Assembly (NCBI RefSeq): GCF_016785085.1
Contig: NZ_JAENHO010000011.1
Coordinates: forward strand, 248,001 to 312,000
Length of the DNA stretch: 64,000 nt
Reading direction: 5' to 3'
From: Paractinoplanes lichenicola
GTDB taxonomy: Bacteria; Actinomycetota; Actinomycetes; Mycobacteriales; Micromonosporaceae
How positions within the stretch are numbered: position 1 is the stretch's first letter; each line of letters opens with the position of its first letter. Both the position numbers and the translations under genes were made by a program. Under the pieces are notes generated by a model. The model saw only the letters and a program-made list of their open reading frames with translations, had not been told where the DNA came from and did not search any database. Shown here piece after piece: positions 26,299 to 34,875 of this stretch.

Positions 26299-27222
26299 AT
26301 GAGTCTGGATGTGCACCCGCAGCTGCTGCGGGCCCTGCGGGCGGTGCTGGAGACCGGTTCGCTGACCGCGGCGTCCGAGCGCCTGGGCTTCACGCAGTCC
26401 GCGCTGTCGAAGCAGATCGCCACGCTGGAGTCCGCCGCGGGCACCCAGCTGTTCCGCCGAGGGCCGCGCGGCGTGGAGCCGACCCCGGCCGCCACCCGGC
26501 TCGCCGCCCGCGCGGTCACCATCCTCGACCAGCTCGACGCCGCCTCGCGTGAGCTGGCCGCCGTCGACGCGCCGCTGGACGGCCGGGTGGCGCTGGGCGG
26601 CTTCCCGGCCACCGCCATGCGGCTGGTTCCGCAGACCATCGCCCGGGTGCGCGCCGACTACCCAGCCGTCGAGATCGACTTCCTGGAATCGTCGACGCCC
26701 GTGCAGATCCGGCGGCTGCGGGCCGGCCGGCTGGACCTGGCGATCCTGGGTGTCGGCGCGGGCCTGCCGGAGTGGGACCTGACCGGGATCGAGCTCGAGC
26801 AACTGCCGAGCGGTTCGCTGCTGCTCGCCGTCGGGGCGCGGCATCGCCTGGCCCGCAGCCGCCACGTCGCGGTGACCGACCTGGCCGGCGAGGGCTGGAT
26901 CGCCGGCCGGGGCGCCCGGGGCGAACCCCAGTTCGGGCCGTGGCCCACCCTCGCCGGCCCGCGCGTGGTGGCCGAACTGGGCGACTGGTCGACGCGGTTG
27001 GGCTTCGTGGCCGCCGGGCTGGGCATCACCACGGTCCCGCGGCTGGCCGCCCAGTCGCTGCCGGCCGAGGTCACCTGCGTGGAGGTCGACGACCCGGACT
27101 GGACCGGCCGCTCGATGACCCTGGCCCGCATAGGCGCCCTGCCCGCCCCGGCCGCGGCGGTCCGCACGGCACTGCGCCACGAGGCGCGCCGGATCGCCGA
27201 CTGGACCCCACTGTCGTCCTGA
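26299..27222 (+). CDS. LysR-family transcriptional regulator
   Basis: A 307-residue LysR regulator. Residues 5-64 are the winged helix (LLRALRAVLETGSLTAASER, then LGFTQSALSKQIATLE), followed by the linker helix and a periplasmic-binding-like effector domain starting GRVALGGFPATAMRLVP. Divergent from the SDR at 25434, which suggests control of that gene and itself. The ligand is unknown. Confidence 0.92.
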   Translation: MSLDVHPQLLRALRAVLETGSLTAASERLGFTQSALSKQIATLESAAGTQLFRRGPRGVEPTPAATRLAARAVTILDQLDAASRELAAVDAPLDGRVALGGFPATAMRLVPQTIARVRADYPAVEIDFLESSTPVQIRRLRAGRLDLAILGVGAGLPEWDLTGIELEQLPSGSLLLAVGARHRLARSRHVAVTDLAGEGWIAGRGARGEPQFGPWPTLAGPRVVAELGDWSTRLGFVAAGLGITTVPRLAAQSLPAEVTCVEVDDPDWTGRSMTLARIGALPAPAAAVRTALRHEARRIADWTPLSS

Positions 27223-27244
27223 GATGCTTCAACACGACGGGTCC

Positions 27245-27760
27245 CTACTCGACCGGCGCCCGTCGCCGTCCGGTGAGCGCGAAGTAGGCCGCCAACCCGA
27301 TCAGGGCGGCACCCACCACGCCGAGGCCGATCAGCACGCCGGTCGGGATCCCGTTCGACTCCCTCACGGCGACGGCCACCGGGGTGGGCGCGACCGACGA
27401 CACCGAGCCGACCGTGAAGGCGTACGAGCCCTGCACGGTGTGCCCGTCCTTGGAGACGACCCGATAGGCGACCGTGTAGGCGCCGTTCTCGACCGGGGAG
27501 TCCACCGCCACTGTGGCCGTCGCGGCCGCCACCACCGGCGCACCGGCGGGCACCCGCTGCTGGGCCGCGTCGCTGAGGACGATCGTGATGAAGGACGGGT
27601 TGAGCTCCTCGCTGAAGCGCAACGTGACCACGGCCGGCGACGCGGCGAGGGCGGCCCCCGCGGCCGGCGCCGAGGAGAGCAGCTGGGCGTGCGCCCACGC
27701 CGGGGACGACGGCAGGAGCACCGCCACCACCGCGGCCAGGGCGACCAGAACGCGTCTCAC
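27245..27760 (-). CDS. CopC-domain copper protein with C-terminal membrane anchor
   Basis: A 171-residue protein. Signal peptide ends AWA and the mature N-terminus is AHAQLL, His being the Cu ligand. The CopC fold follows, with KDGHTVQGSYAF (second His ligand). A C-terminal transmembrane helix (VLIGLGVVGAALIGLAAYFAL) and RRR anchor end the protein, as in stand-alone actinobacterial CopC. GTG overlaps the DyP stop by GTGA. Third gene of a PCuAC-DyP-CopC operon. Confidence 0.9.
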   Translation of the reverse strand: MRRVLVALAAVVAVLLPSSPAWAHAQLLSSAPAAGAALAASPAVVTLRFSEELNPSFITIVLSDAAQQRVPAGAPVVAAATATVAVDSPVENGAYTVAYRVVSKDGHTVQGSYAFTVGSVSSVAPTPVAVAVRESNGIPTGVLIGLGVVGAALIGLAAYFALTGRRRAPVE

Positions 27761-28938
27761 CCCAGCACCTGCTCGCCGATCCAGCCGCCCTCGGCGCAGC
27801 CGGGCGGGACGGCGAACACGGCCGACCCGATCGGCGTGATCCACTCGTTGAGCAGGTCCTTCTCGGCCAGGCGCTGCTGGATCGGAAGGTACTGCTCGGT
27901 GATCGACCGCTGGTAGGACGCGAAGATGAGACCCGAATCGGGGTGCCCGGCCGCGTTCGGGGCGCCGTCGTAGTTGTACGGACGGCGCAGGATCTTGAGT
28001 TTGGGATCGGTCACGCGGGCCCGGGTGACGTGCGAGAAGTCCGGCATCGCGGGCAGCCCGGAGTCGTCCAGCTTGGCGAAGTCCGGCTCGTCGCGCTCGT
28101 GCGTACCGCTCAGGGGTGCGCCCGATTCCAGCCGCCGGCCGACCGCGTTCTCCTTGTCGGCCACGGCCAGGATGTCCCACGTCTCCATCTCGGCCCGGAT
28201 CCGGCGCACCACCAGCGTGGTCGAGCCATCCGGGTTCCACACCGCGGGGTCGATCTCGGCGCCGCGGGGGTTGGCGGTGCCGTCCATCTGGCCCAGCACG
28301 TTGCGCTGGGTGTGCTCGGGGGCCTGCACGCCGGGGCTGCGCCGGAAGCCCTGCTGCACCCACCGGACGGCGGCGAACGGCCGGGTGTCCTTGATGAGCA
28401 TGCGTTGCGTGTGGGCGACGGTCAGCGGGTCGTCGGCGCAGATCTGCAGCAGCAGGTCGCCACCCGACCAGCGGCTCTCCAGCCGGTCGATGCGGAACTT
28501 GGGCAGGTCGGCGATCGGCGGTTTGAGCCCGGCGGCGCGATAGAGGCCGGGGCCGAAACCGAACGTCACCGTGAGCCGGGCCGGCAGGACGGCCAGGGTC
28601 GCGTCGGTGTCCCCCAGCGCCGGCACGCCCCGGGTGAGCCGGGCGACGTCGTCGGTGAGCAGCCGCATCATCCGGGCCAGGGCCCGCCGGTCGGTGCCGC
28701 CGGGCAGGGTGAACGCGACGAACGCGGCGTGCGCGGGCGGGTCCTCGGCGATGCCGGCCTGGCGGGGGCCGTGGAACGGCACGGTGGCCGTGCCCGTGGT
28801 CAGGGCCACGGCGTCCGCCTCCGCGACCGGCGCGGGGGCCACGCCCCGGCCGGTCGTGGCGACCACCGCGGCGCCCGCCGCCACGCCGAGACCGGCGACT
28901 GCCGCTCCCCCGGCGAGCAAGTGGCGCCGGGTCGTCAC
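27757..28938 (-). CDS. Dye-decolorizing (DyP-type) haem peroxidase, Tat-exported
   Basis: A 393-residue DyP-type peroxidase. The N-terminus TTRRHLLAGGAAVAG is a twin-arginine signal. The distal-haem motif GQMDGTANPR (GxxDG) is present near residue 235, and SHVTRAR with a proximal His lies downstream. Related to EfeB/YcdB and to exported DyPs that act beside copper proteins. It sits between PCuAC and CopC with 4-bp overlaps on both sides, so the three are made together. Natural substrate unknown. Confidence 0.92.
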   Translation of the reverse strand: MTTRRHLLAGGAAVAGLGVAAGAAVVATTGRGVAPAPVAEADAVALTTGTATVPFHGPRQAGIAEDPPAHAAFVAFTLPGGTDRRALARMMRLLTDDVARLTRGVPALGDTDATLAVLPARLTVTFGFGPGLYRAAGLKPPIADLPKFRIDRLESRWSGGDLLLQICADDPLTVAHTQRMLIKDTRPFAAVRWVQQGFRRSPGVQAPEHTQRNVLGQMDGTANPRGAEIDPAVWNPDGSTTLVVRRIRAEMETWDILAVADKENAVGRRLESGAPLSGTHERDEPDFAKLDDSGLPAMPDFSHVTRARVTDPKLKILRRPYNYDGAPNAAGHPDSGLIFASYQRSITEQYLPIQQRLAEKDLLNEWITPIGSAVFAVPPGCAEGGWIGEQVLG

Positions 28939-29495
28939 GGAGCCATGCTCCCCATCGGCATGCCCGACGCGCCGTGCTCGCCCGGCGCGTAGCTCTCCTC
29001 GGCGCCGGCGAACGGCTTGGCGATCGCGCTGAACGGCACCGTCGAGCCGTCGGCCAGCTTGAGCGTGAACGTGATCTCGTCGCCCGGCTCGATGGCCTCC
29101 TTCGGCTTCATCAGCATCAGGTGGTCGCCGCCGGGCGACAGCTCGTGCGTGCCCTTCGACTTGATGACGAAGCCGCCCTCCTTCGGCTGCATGACCATCT
29201 TGCCGTCCTTCATGGCCATCTCGTGCAGCTCCAGCGGCGACGCCGGCGATTCGGCCCCGGTGATCGTGATGTCCGCCCCGGTGTCGTTGACCAGCGTGCC
29301 GAACGCGGCCGTCATCGTGCCCGCCGCGGAGGCCTTCACCCACGGATCCTTGATCGTCAGCGTGCCCGCGGCGGCCGTCGCCGAGGGCGCCGGGGCCGGT
29401 GTCCCGCCCGCGGCGGTGGTCGTGTCGTCGCTTTTCGCACAGCCGGTCAGACCGAGCACGGCCAGCGCCGCAACCGCGATGAGAGTGTTTCGCAT
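28935..29495 (-). CDS. PCuAC-type copper chaperone lipoprotein
   Basis: A 186-residue lipoprotein (lipobox LTGCAKS) with a PCuAC domain. The Cu(I) site is visible as LELHEMAMKDGKMVMQ and GTHELSPGGDHLMLMKP, the H-x-M...H-x-M pattern. An extra Met/His-rich tail (GEHGASGMPMGSM) may bind further copper. PCuAC proteins load Cu(I) into the CuA/CuB centres of cytochrome oxidase. ATG 29495 has GAGGA nine bases upstream. First gene of the operon. Confidence 0.92.
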   Translation of the reverse strand: MRNTLIAVAALAVLGLTGCAKSDDTTTAAGGTPAPAPSATAAAGTLTIKDPWVKASAAGTMTAAFGTLVNDTGADITITGAESPASPLELHEMAMKDGKMVMQPKEGGFVIKSKGTHELSPGGDHLMLMKPKEAIEPGDEITFTLKLADGSTVPFSAIAKPFAGAEESYAPGEHGASGMPMGSMAP

Positions 29496-29585
29496 GATGT
29501 CCGTTCCTCGTTGGGGACTGCGATGCGTTGGTCCCTGACGAGGCCCGGGAAGTTCCCGGCCGCGCACAACTTTTTCAGCCGGCCC

Positions 29586-29960
29586 TCACACGCAGGGCTT
29601 CCCCTTGAGCCCCGTGGCCAGCTCACTGTTCTCCGACCCGTTCACACTGATCGCCTTGATCTTCCCCACGTACGCCACCTCGGCCGCGACGTTGCACACT
29701 TCGCGCGCTTCGGCCGTGTCCGTTCCCCCAAGCGACGTCCCGATGGACAGAATCGTGCAGTCCCCGATCACCTCGACGACTTCGACGGCATCCGAAGTCA
29801 TCTTCTGCGCAACAGCCTCCACCGTGTCGTCCCCGCACTTCGGCGCCGGCGCAGCGGTAGGCATGGCATCGTTCGCGTCGGGAATGTCGTCGAACACACT
29901 CGCACAACCCGTCATCGAAAGCGCGACCACCAAGGACACCAGAACCACTCGGCTTCTCAT
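29586..29960 (-). CDS. Small lipoprotein of unknown function
   Basis: A 124-residue lipoprotein: signal peptide with lipobox SMTGCAS, then an acidic domain containing four Cys (PKCGDD, GDCTIL, EVCNVA, GKPCV) that probably form two disulphides. No family is recognised. It is 90 bp upstream of the PCuAC operon on the same strand. A role in the copper locus is only suggested by position. Confidence 0.7.
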   Translation of the reverse strand: MRSRVVLVSLVVALSMTGCASVFDDIPDANDAMPTAAPAPKCGDDTVEAVAQKMTSDAVEVVEVIGDCTILSIGTSLGGTDTAEAREVCNVAAEVAYVGKIKAISVNGSENSELATGLKGKPCV

Positions 29961-30428
29961 GCCCGCCAGATTGACGCGCCGCCCCAAAAAATCGCTAAAG
30001 ACCTCCAAAGCCTTCCCGTACGAGGGACAAGCCAGCCCCCGAACCACCACACTCGACCATCACGCGCGCAGGTTCGGCCTCCACCCCCACGATTCCCACC
30101 GCCACGCGACCCTGCCGCCCCGCCTCCCCACGGCCACGCCGCCACCACCTCGCCGCCATGCGACCGGGTTGCCACGCCGCCACGCGACCGCGCACGCACG
30201 CCGCCACGCCACCGCCCCGTCACGCCACCCCGCCCCGCGCGGCCACGCCCCCCCCATGCGACCTCGCCGCCATGCGACCGTGCTGCCACGCCGCCACACG
30301 ACCGCGCCGCCACGCAAGCCCGCCACCAAGCCACCCAGCCGCCACGCCGCCAGGAACTCGCCAGGCACTGGTCCAGAGCCTGGCGGGACCCACCTGCGTC
30401 ACCGCCATGGCGCTCGTAGACGACCTGG
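29961..30428. repeat. Non-coding GCCAC-rich low-complexity block
   Basis: The 468 bp between the lipoprotein and the CopD-CtaG gene are rich in GCCACGCCGCCAC and CATGCGACCG words. A unit beginning CTCGCCGCCATGCGACCG at 30149 recurs almost exactly at 30263 (114-bp offset). Frames are open on both strands but give Arg/Pro/Ala/His strings, so no gene is called. Confidence 0.65.
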
Positions 30429-32402
30429 CTAGTCGCGGCGGGCGGACTCCTTGGCTGCGGCGTCGGCCAGGAAGGCGTTGTAGCGGGCCAATTCGTCCTC
30501 CTCCCCCGAGGCGTCGGCGCGGTCGGCGGCCCGGTCCAGGCGAGCCTGTTCGCGTTCGTCCGAGCGGATCCATTGCCGTACGAGGATGAGCATCACCACC
30601 ACCGCCGGGAGCTCGCCGAACGCCCAGGCCAGCGCCGCGCCGAGATGCTGGTCGTCGAGCAGGGACGCGGCCCACGGCGGGTGGACGGCGGTGTACCAAC
30701 CGGCCCCGATCACCGTCGTCGACTGCAGCAGTACGAAGCCGAAGAACGCGTGCGCGACCATGGCCAGGAAGTGCACAACTGTGAGCAGTGCCGGGTGCAC
30801 GCGACGGCGACCCGGGTCGGTGCCGATCAGGACCCAGACGAGCAGGTAACCGGCTAGCACGAAGTGCGCGAGCATGGCCAGGTGACCCAGGTGGTAGCGC
30901 ATGAGCGTGCCCAGCAAGTTGCCCATGTAGAGGCCGTAAAGGCTGGCCACGTAGATGACGAGCGCGACGACAGGGTGGCTCAGGAACCGGGCTGCGCGAC
31001 TGTGCAAAACGAGCAACAACCACTCACGAACGCCGCGCACTTGCGGGTCGGCCGGGCGGCGCAGAGCGCGCAGAGCGAGAGTGATCGGTGCGCCACAAAC
31101 GAGCAGGATCGGCACGGCCATGGACAACACCATGTGCTGCACCATGTGCGCGCTGAACAACACGTACGCATAGCGCGCAATCCCCAGGCCGGTGATCGCG
31201 CCGAGCAGCAGCATGCCGCCCACCCACGATGCGGTGCGCGCGATCGGCCAGGAGTGGCCGGCCCTGCGCAAACGCGCAACTCCGCTCAAGTAAGCGGCGA
31301 TACCGACGGCCACCACGGTCAGGATGAACATGTCCAGCAGCGGATGCGCGAACATGTCGCGGGCGGTCGGCGGGCCGGGCATCGCGAAACCGAGCAGTTC
31401 GACCAGCGGGTCGGGTTCGGTCAGGCCCTCGGGCACAGGCGTGGGGCTGCGTGACAGCGCCACGGCCAGACCGATCGCCGCGGCCAGCACGACAAGCTCA
31501 CCGGCCGCGAGGCGCACGAACATGAACGTCGTCGAGGCGCGCAAAGTGCGCGTTCGGTGCACGGCCCCGATCGCGCCCACGGCCAGCAGGGCCAAGACCT
31601 TCAAGAGCACCATCAACCCGTACGGGGAACCGAACAACGCGTCCCATGAGCCCAACCGGATTCCGGCGTTGACGGTGCCGCTGATCGCCGTGGCCACGAA
31701 GCACGCCAGCGCGAGCCGGCTGTAGCGCGCGGCCGTCTCGGCGAAACGGCGATGACGGCGGACCAGGAGGAGGCCCGCGAGCCCACCCACCCACAGCGCG
31801 GCGGCCAGCACATGCAGGGCCAAGCTGCTCACTGCGATCTGATGGTTGCCGGCGCCGGCCGCGTGCCCGGTGAACGCCGGCGGCAGCAGTGCCACCATCG
31901 CCAGCCCGGCCGTGATCGCGGCCGTCCCCCGGGAGAGGCCCGCGCGCGAAAGGACGGCCACGGTCAGCGCGAGCCCGATCTGCAGCAGTAGAGCCTGCCC
32001 CTGCGAGATGGAGAACGCGAAGCTGACGGCCACTTGGCGGCTCAGATTGTTCACGGGGATGCCGAGGATGTCCGAGACGGTCAGCAACACGACCGCGGCC
32101 GAGGTGAACGCCCAGGCCACGGCCAGCCAGGTGACCCGGCGCAACAGCACCCAGCCGTGCGCGGCGACACTGCGCCCGTCGCCCGGCAGCAGGAACGCGG
32201 CCGTGACGGCCAGCCCGACCGTGAGCACGCCCAGCACCTCACCGACCAGCGTGAACACGGGCAGCGCCCACTCGGTCACCGGCCCCGGCGACGGGATGCC
32301 GGGCAGCGCCTCCGCATCCACCGCACCGCCGAGAGCAAGCGCCGCCACCAGCACCACACCGGCCGCCCCCGCAGCCGAACCCACCACAACCGGAGTCTTC
32401 AC
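30429..32402 (-). CDS. CopD-CtaG fusion (copper import / oxidase assembly)
   Basis: A 657-residue polytopic membrane protein. The first about 330 residues are CopD-like (NHQIAVSSLALHVLAAALWV and neighbouring helices). After a linker, a caa3-type CtaG domain begins near residue 370, with conserved His in SAHMVQHMVL, HLAMLAHFVL and HFLAMVAHAFFGF. Such fusions bring copper to cytochrome c oxidase. GTG 32402 matches the usual family start, but no clear Shine-Dalgarno is seen. The frame remains open upstream through a Cys-rich 69-bp repeat. Codon third positions there are poor, so the extension is not included. Confidence 0.88.
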   Translation of the reverse strand: MKTPVVVGSAAGAAGVVLVAALALGGAVDAEALPGIPSPGPVTEWALPVFTLVGEVLGVLTVGLAVTAAFLLPGDGRSVAAHGWVLLRRVTWLAVAWAFTSAAVVLLTVSDILGIPVNNLSRQVAVSFAFSISQGQALLLQIGLALTVAVLSRAGLSRGTAAITAGLAMVALLPPAFTGHAAGAGNHQIAVSSLALHVLAAALWVGGLAGLLLVRRHRRFAETAARYSRLALACFVATAISGTVNAGIRLGSWDALFGSPYGLMVLLKVLALLAVGAIGAVHRTRTLRASTTFMFVRLAAGELVVLAAAIGLAVALSRSPTPVPEGLTEPDPLVELLGFAMPGPPTARDMFAHPLLDMFILTVVAVGIAAYLSGVARLRRAGHSWPIARTASWVGGMLLLGAITGLGIARYAYVLFSAHMVQHMVLSMAVPILLVCGAPITLALRALRRPADPQVRGVREWLLLVLHSRAARFLSHPVVALVIYVASLYGLYMGNLLGTLMRYHLGHLAMLAHFVLAGYLLVWVLIGTDPGRRRVHPALLTVVHFLAMVAHAFFGFVLLQSTTVIGAGWYTAVHPPWAASLLDDQHLGAALAWAFGELPAVVVMLILVRQWIRSDEREQARLDRAADRADASGEEDELARYNAFLADAAAKESARRD

Positions 32403-32431
32403 ACCGGATGGTCGGCCGCCAACGGCCAGGA

Positions 32432-32770
32432 GTTCCCGCCGCCACCAGCGCGTGTGCAAGAACACCACAAACACGGGGACGAACGCCCAACTCCGGCCTC
32501 CAGTTCCGCAGTCATCACCGCATACACAAGGACACCGCCAGCACTGGACGAACGCCCAACACCGGCCGGCAGTTCCGCAGTCACCACCGCATGCGCAAGA
32601 ACACCGCAAGCACTGGACGAACGCCCAACACCGGCCGGCAGTTCCGCAGTCACCACCGCATGCGCAAGAACACCGCAAGCACAGGCATGATCCCCAATAT
32701 TGGCCAGTGTCAGCGCGTGTGCGAGACCGCAAGCACGCACATCCCGGCTCGTCGAGAAGCGCCTGCGCCA
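32432..32770. repeat. 69-bp tandem repeat, about four to five copies
   Basis: A unit starting CAGTTCCGCAGTCACCACCG and continuing through CATGCGCAAGAACACCGCAA begins at 32501, 32570 and 32639. The central copies are nearly identical, and diverged copies flank them (about 32432 and 32708). Unit length 69 is divisible by three, so every frame stays open through it. On the minus strand, in frame with CopD-CtaG, it encodes a 23-residue Cys-rich unit (CSCACGGDCGTAGRCWAFVQ). GC at third positions is clearly below that of neighbouring genes in each frame I checked. Confidence 0.85.
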
Positions 32771-32880
32771 GCAGGCGGCCGCACCCCGACGCCATACGGG
32801 ACGACTCGAGCGGGGGTGGTCTGCGCGATGAGGACTGGGTCGGGCGGCTTCGACCAACTCCGGCCCGTACTACCCCGCCG

Positions 32881-33984
32881 TCACCGGAGCGTGCGGAAGA
32901 ACTGGGTGATGTCCTCGGCCAGGAGTTCGGTTTCCTCGTACGCCGCGAAGTGGCCGCCGCGTGGCATGCGCGTGTAGCGAGCGATGTTGTATGTTCGCTC
33001 GGCCCAGCTGCGCGGTTGCCCGCCCGGGATGTCCGCCGGGAACAGGGCCAGCGCCGTCGGCACCTCGACCCGTTCGATCGGCGGCACCAGCTGCTGGCGG
33101 CGCTCGTAGTACGGCCGGAACGACGTCGAGATCGCGCCGGTGAACCAGTACAGCGAGGCCTGGGTGAGCAGGAAATCGTCGCTGAACTTGGCCGGGTCGT
33201 CGCTCCACGTCCGATACTTCTCGCCGATCCAGGCGAGCAGCCCCGACGGCGAGTCGGACAACCCCTGCGCGAGGGTGAGCGGACGTGTCCCCTGCTCGTG
33301 CGAGTAGCCACCCTCGGCCGCGTGCCACTGCCGTTTGGTGTCCAGATATGCGCGTTCCTCGTCGGTCAGCGACGCCGGATCCCACTCGGCCGGGTCGGCG
33401 ATGTCGAGCACGTGCATGCCGGCCAGCGCACCCGGATAGGCCTGCGCGAGCCGGATGACGTCCCCGGCGCCGATGTCCGAACCGTGCACTCCGTAGTGCT
33501 CGAAGTTGAGCGCTTCGCTCATCAGCCGATGCCACAGGTCATGGGTGTGCGGACCGTCGATCGCTGCTCGCTGCGGCGCAACGCCGTAGCCCGGCAGCGA
33601 CGGCACAATGACGGTGAAGGCATTCGCCGGATCACCCCCGAACCGCGACGGTGCCGACAGCCGCTCGGCCAGCCCGACCAGCTCCAGGAACGAGCTGGGC
33701 CAGCCGTTCGCCACGAGCAGCGGCAACGCACCCTCCCGCTCGGCGTCGAACCGCAGATAGTGCACGCCCTGCCCGTCGATCTCGGCAGACCCGTGGGGCA
33801 GCGCGTTGATCGCAGCTTCGTGCTTGCGCCAGTCGTACGCCGACGCCCAGTACTCAACCAGGCGGCGCAGCTCGTCACCGTCGAACCCGGCCTCCCAGCC
33901 GGCGATCGGCCACTGCTGGGCCCACCGGGTCGCCCGCAACCGGGCCCGCAGATCCTCGAGGTCAGCGTCGGAGACGTTCAGCAT
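32881..33984 (-). CDS. Epoxide hydrolase (EHN domain, alpha/beta hydrolase)
   Basis: A 367-residue epoxide hydrolase. The N-terminal EHN domain (about 1-110) has the Trp-rich WAQQWPIAGWEAGF segment typical of microsomal-type enzymes. The nucleophile is Asp170 in GVHGSDIGAG, and GGHFAAYEE gives the catalytic His near 347. The oxyanion motif reads NGWPSS where HGWPGS is usual, so His is replaced by Asn. Divergent from the second CGNR regulator with an inverted repeat between them. Natural epoxide unknown. Confidence 0.9.
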   Translation of the reverse strand: MLNVSDADLEDLRARLRATRWAQQWPIAGWEAGFDGDELRRLVEYWASAYDWRKHEAAINALPHGSAEIDGQGVHYLRFDAEREGALPLLVANGWPSSFLELVGLAERLSAPSRFGGDPANAFTVIVPSLPGYGVAPQRAAIDGPHTHDLWHRLMSEALNFEHYGVHGSDIGAGDVIRLAQAYPGALAGMHVLDIADPAEWDPASLTDEERAYLDTKRQWHAAEGGYSHEQGTRPLTLAQGLSDSPSGLLAWIGEKYRTWSDDPAKFSDDFLLTQASLYWFTGAISTSFRPYYERRQQLVPPIERVEVPTALALFPADIPGGQPRSWAERTYNIARYTRMPRGGHFAAYEETELLAEDITQFFRTLR

Positions 33985-34027
33985 GGTTCCTCCTCAGTTG
34001 TGACTCGACACCACCGAACGCTAATAC

Positions 34028-34053
34028 CGGTGTTGCGGCCGAGTCAAACACCG
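34028..34053. promoter_or_regulatory. Inverted repeat CGGTGTT-N12-AACACCG, candidate CGNR operator
   Basis: Perfect 7-bp arms at 34028-34034 and 34047-34053 lie between the epoxide hydrolase and the CGNR gene, covering the -35 region of the latter (-10 TACGAT at 34063). The position matches that of the dyad at 19119-19154 in the other CGNR pair, but the arm sequences differ, so each regulator would have its own site. Confidence 0.5.
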
Positions 34054-34062
34054 TTCAAGCGA

Positions 34063-34068
34063 TACGAT
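34063..34068 (+). promoter_or_regulatory. -10 box (TACGAT) for leaderless CGNR gene
   Basis: TACGAT ends 6 nt before GTG 34075; no Shine-Dalgarno sequence is present. This geometry decides the start of the CGNR gene at 34075. Confidence 0.55.
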
Positions 34069-34074
34069 GGTGTC

Positions 34075-34875
34075 GTGGCTGATCTGGACCTGGTCGTGGA
34101 CTTCCTCAACACGCTCGACGAACGCACGTTCCGCCGGCACGGCGAGAACCACAAAAGCGCCGAGAAACTGACCTCCCCGCAGGCCCTCGCCGACTGGCTG
34201 GCCGCCACCGCCGACACAGTCGCCCGCAGCTCGCAAGCGCCCGCAAGTCGCACGCATCCGGCCACCCCAAACGCAGCCGACGACGCAAACGAGCACCTCC
34301 GCGCAACCAACGCACACCAAAGCCAGCGCGTAGCGGCGCGTGCGATCGAGCACCCGGCACTTAAGGCCAACCCGAACGCAGCCAGCCCGCCAAATGCGCA
34401 ACTTCGCCCACCACCTGCGCACGAAGCCAGCCCTCACCCCGCCGAAACGTCAAACGCAACCAACGAGCACGCCGCCGATCGGCACGCGGCCGGCCCTGAC
34501 ATGTCGGGCGATCTCGGCTCGGCCGACCTGGACGCGGCCATCACCTTGCGCACTGCGTTGCGCGCAGCGCTCGACGGTGACGCGATAGCGTTGGCCGGCT
34601 ATCCCGTGCACCTCACGTCCGATCTCGGCAGCGGCGAGTTGCGGCTGTCGGCCACCACCGGCCGGCCCTGGCTCGACCGGATCGTCGAAGCAGTAGCGAT
34701 GAGCGTGGCCCGCGGCGACTGGAAGCGGGTCAAGCTCTGCGACGCGCCCGACTGCCGGTGGGCCTTCCACGACACCTCGCGCAACGGCCGCGGCCGCTGG
34801 TGCGAGATGGGGGTGTGCGGCAACCGCCACAAAACCCGCGCCTACCGGGAGCGCCGCCACCAGCACGCCGGGTGA
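34075..34875 (+). CDS. CGNR zinc-finger regulator with large low-complexity insert
   Basis: A 266-residue regulator. ABATE-type N-terminus (DLDLVVDFLNTLDERTFRRH, ALADWLAATA) is interrupted after residue about 48 by roughly 95 residues of Ala/Pro/Asn/His/Thr low complexity. It then resumes with DLDAAITLRTALRAALDGD. The zinc finger is LCDAPDCRWAFHD...RWCEMGVCGNRHKTRAYRERR, an exact CGNR signature. Typical members lack the insert and are about 170-190 residues. Likely represses the divergent epoxide hydrolase. Its stop overlaps the next start by GTGA. Confidence 0.87.
   Translation: MADLDLVVDFLNTLDERTFRRHGENHKSAEKLTSPQALADWLAATADTVARSSQAPASRTHPATPNAADDANEHLRATNAHQSQRVAARAIEHPALKANPNAASPPNAQLRPPPAHEASPHPAETSNATNEHAADRHAAGPDMSGDLGSADLDAAITLRTALRAALDGDAIALAGYPVHLTSDLGSGELRLSATTGRPWLDRIVEAVAMSVARGDWKRVKLCDAPDCRWAFHDTSRNGRGRWCEMGVCGNRHKTRAYRERRHQHAG

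Noticed and set aside
29605..30432. Pro/Arg/His-rich plus-strand protein of about 275 residues
   Set aside because: It starts antisense to a lipoprotein and continues through GCCAC low complexity. No domain, no initiation signal.
32432..32770. CRISPR or PE/PPE-like repeat gene
   Set aside because: 69-bp units are head to tail without spacers, and third-position composition in the frames checked does not look coding.
32403..32795. Annotating the Cys-rich extension as part of CopD-CtaG
   Set aside because: No ribosome-binding site or promoter at 32795, low third-position GC, and family members start at 32402. Kept only as a finding.
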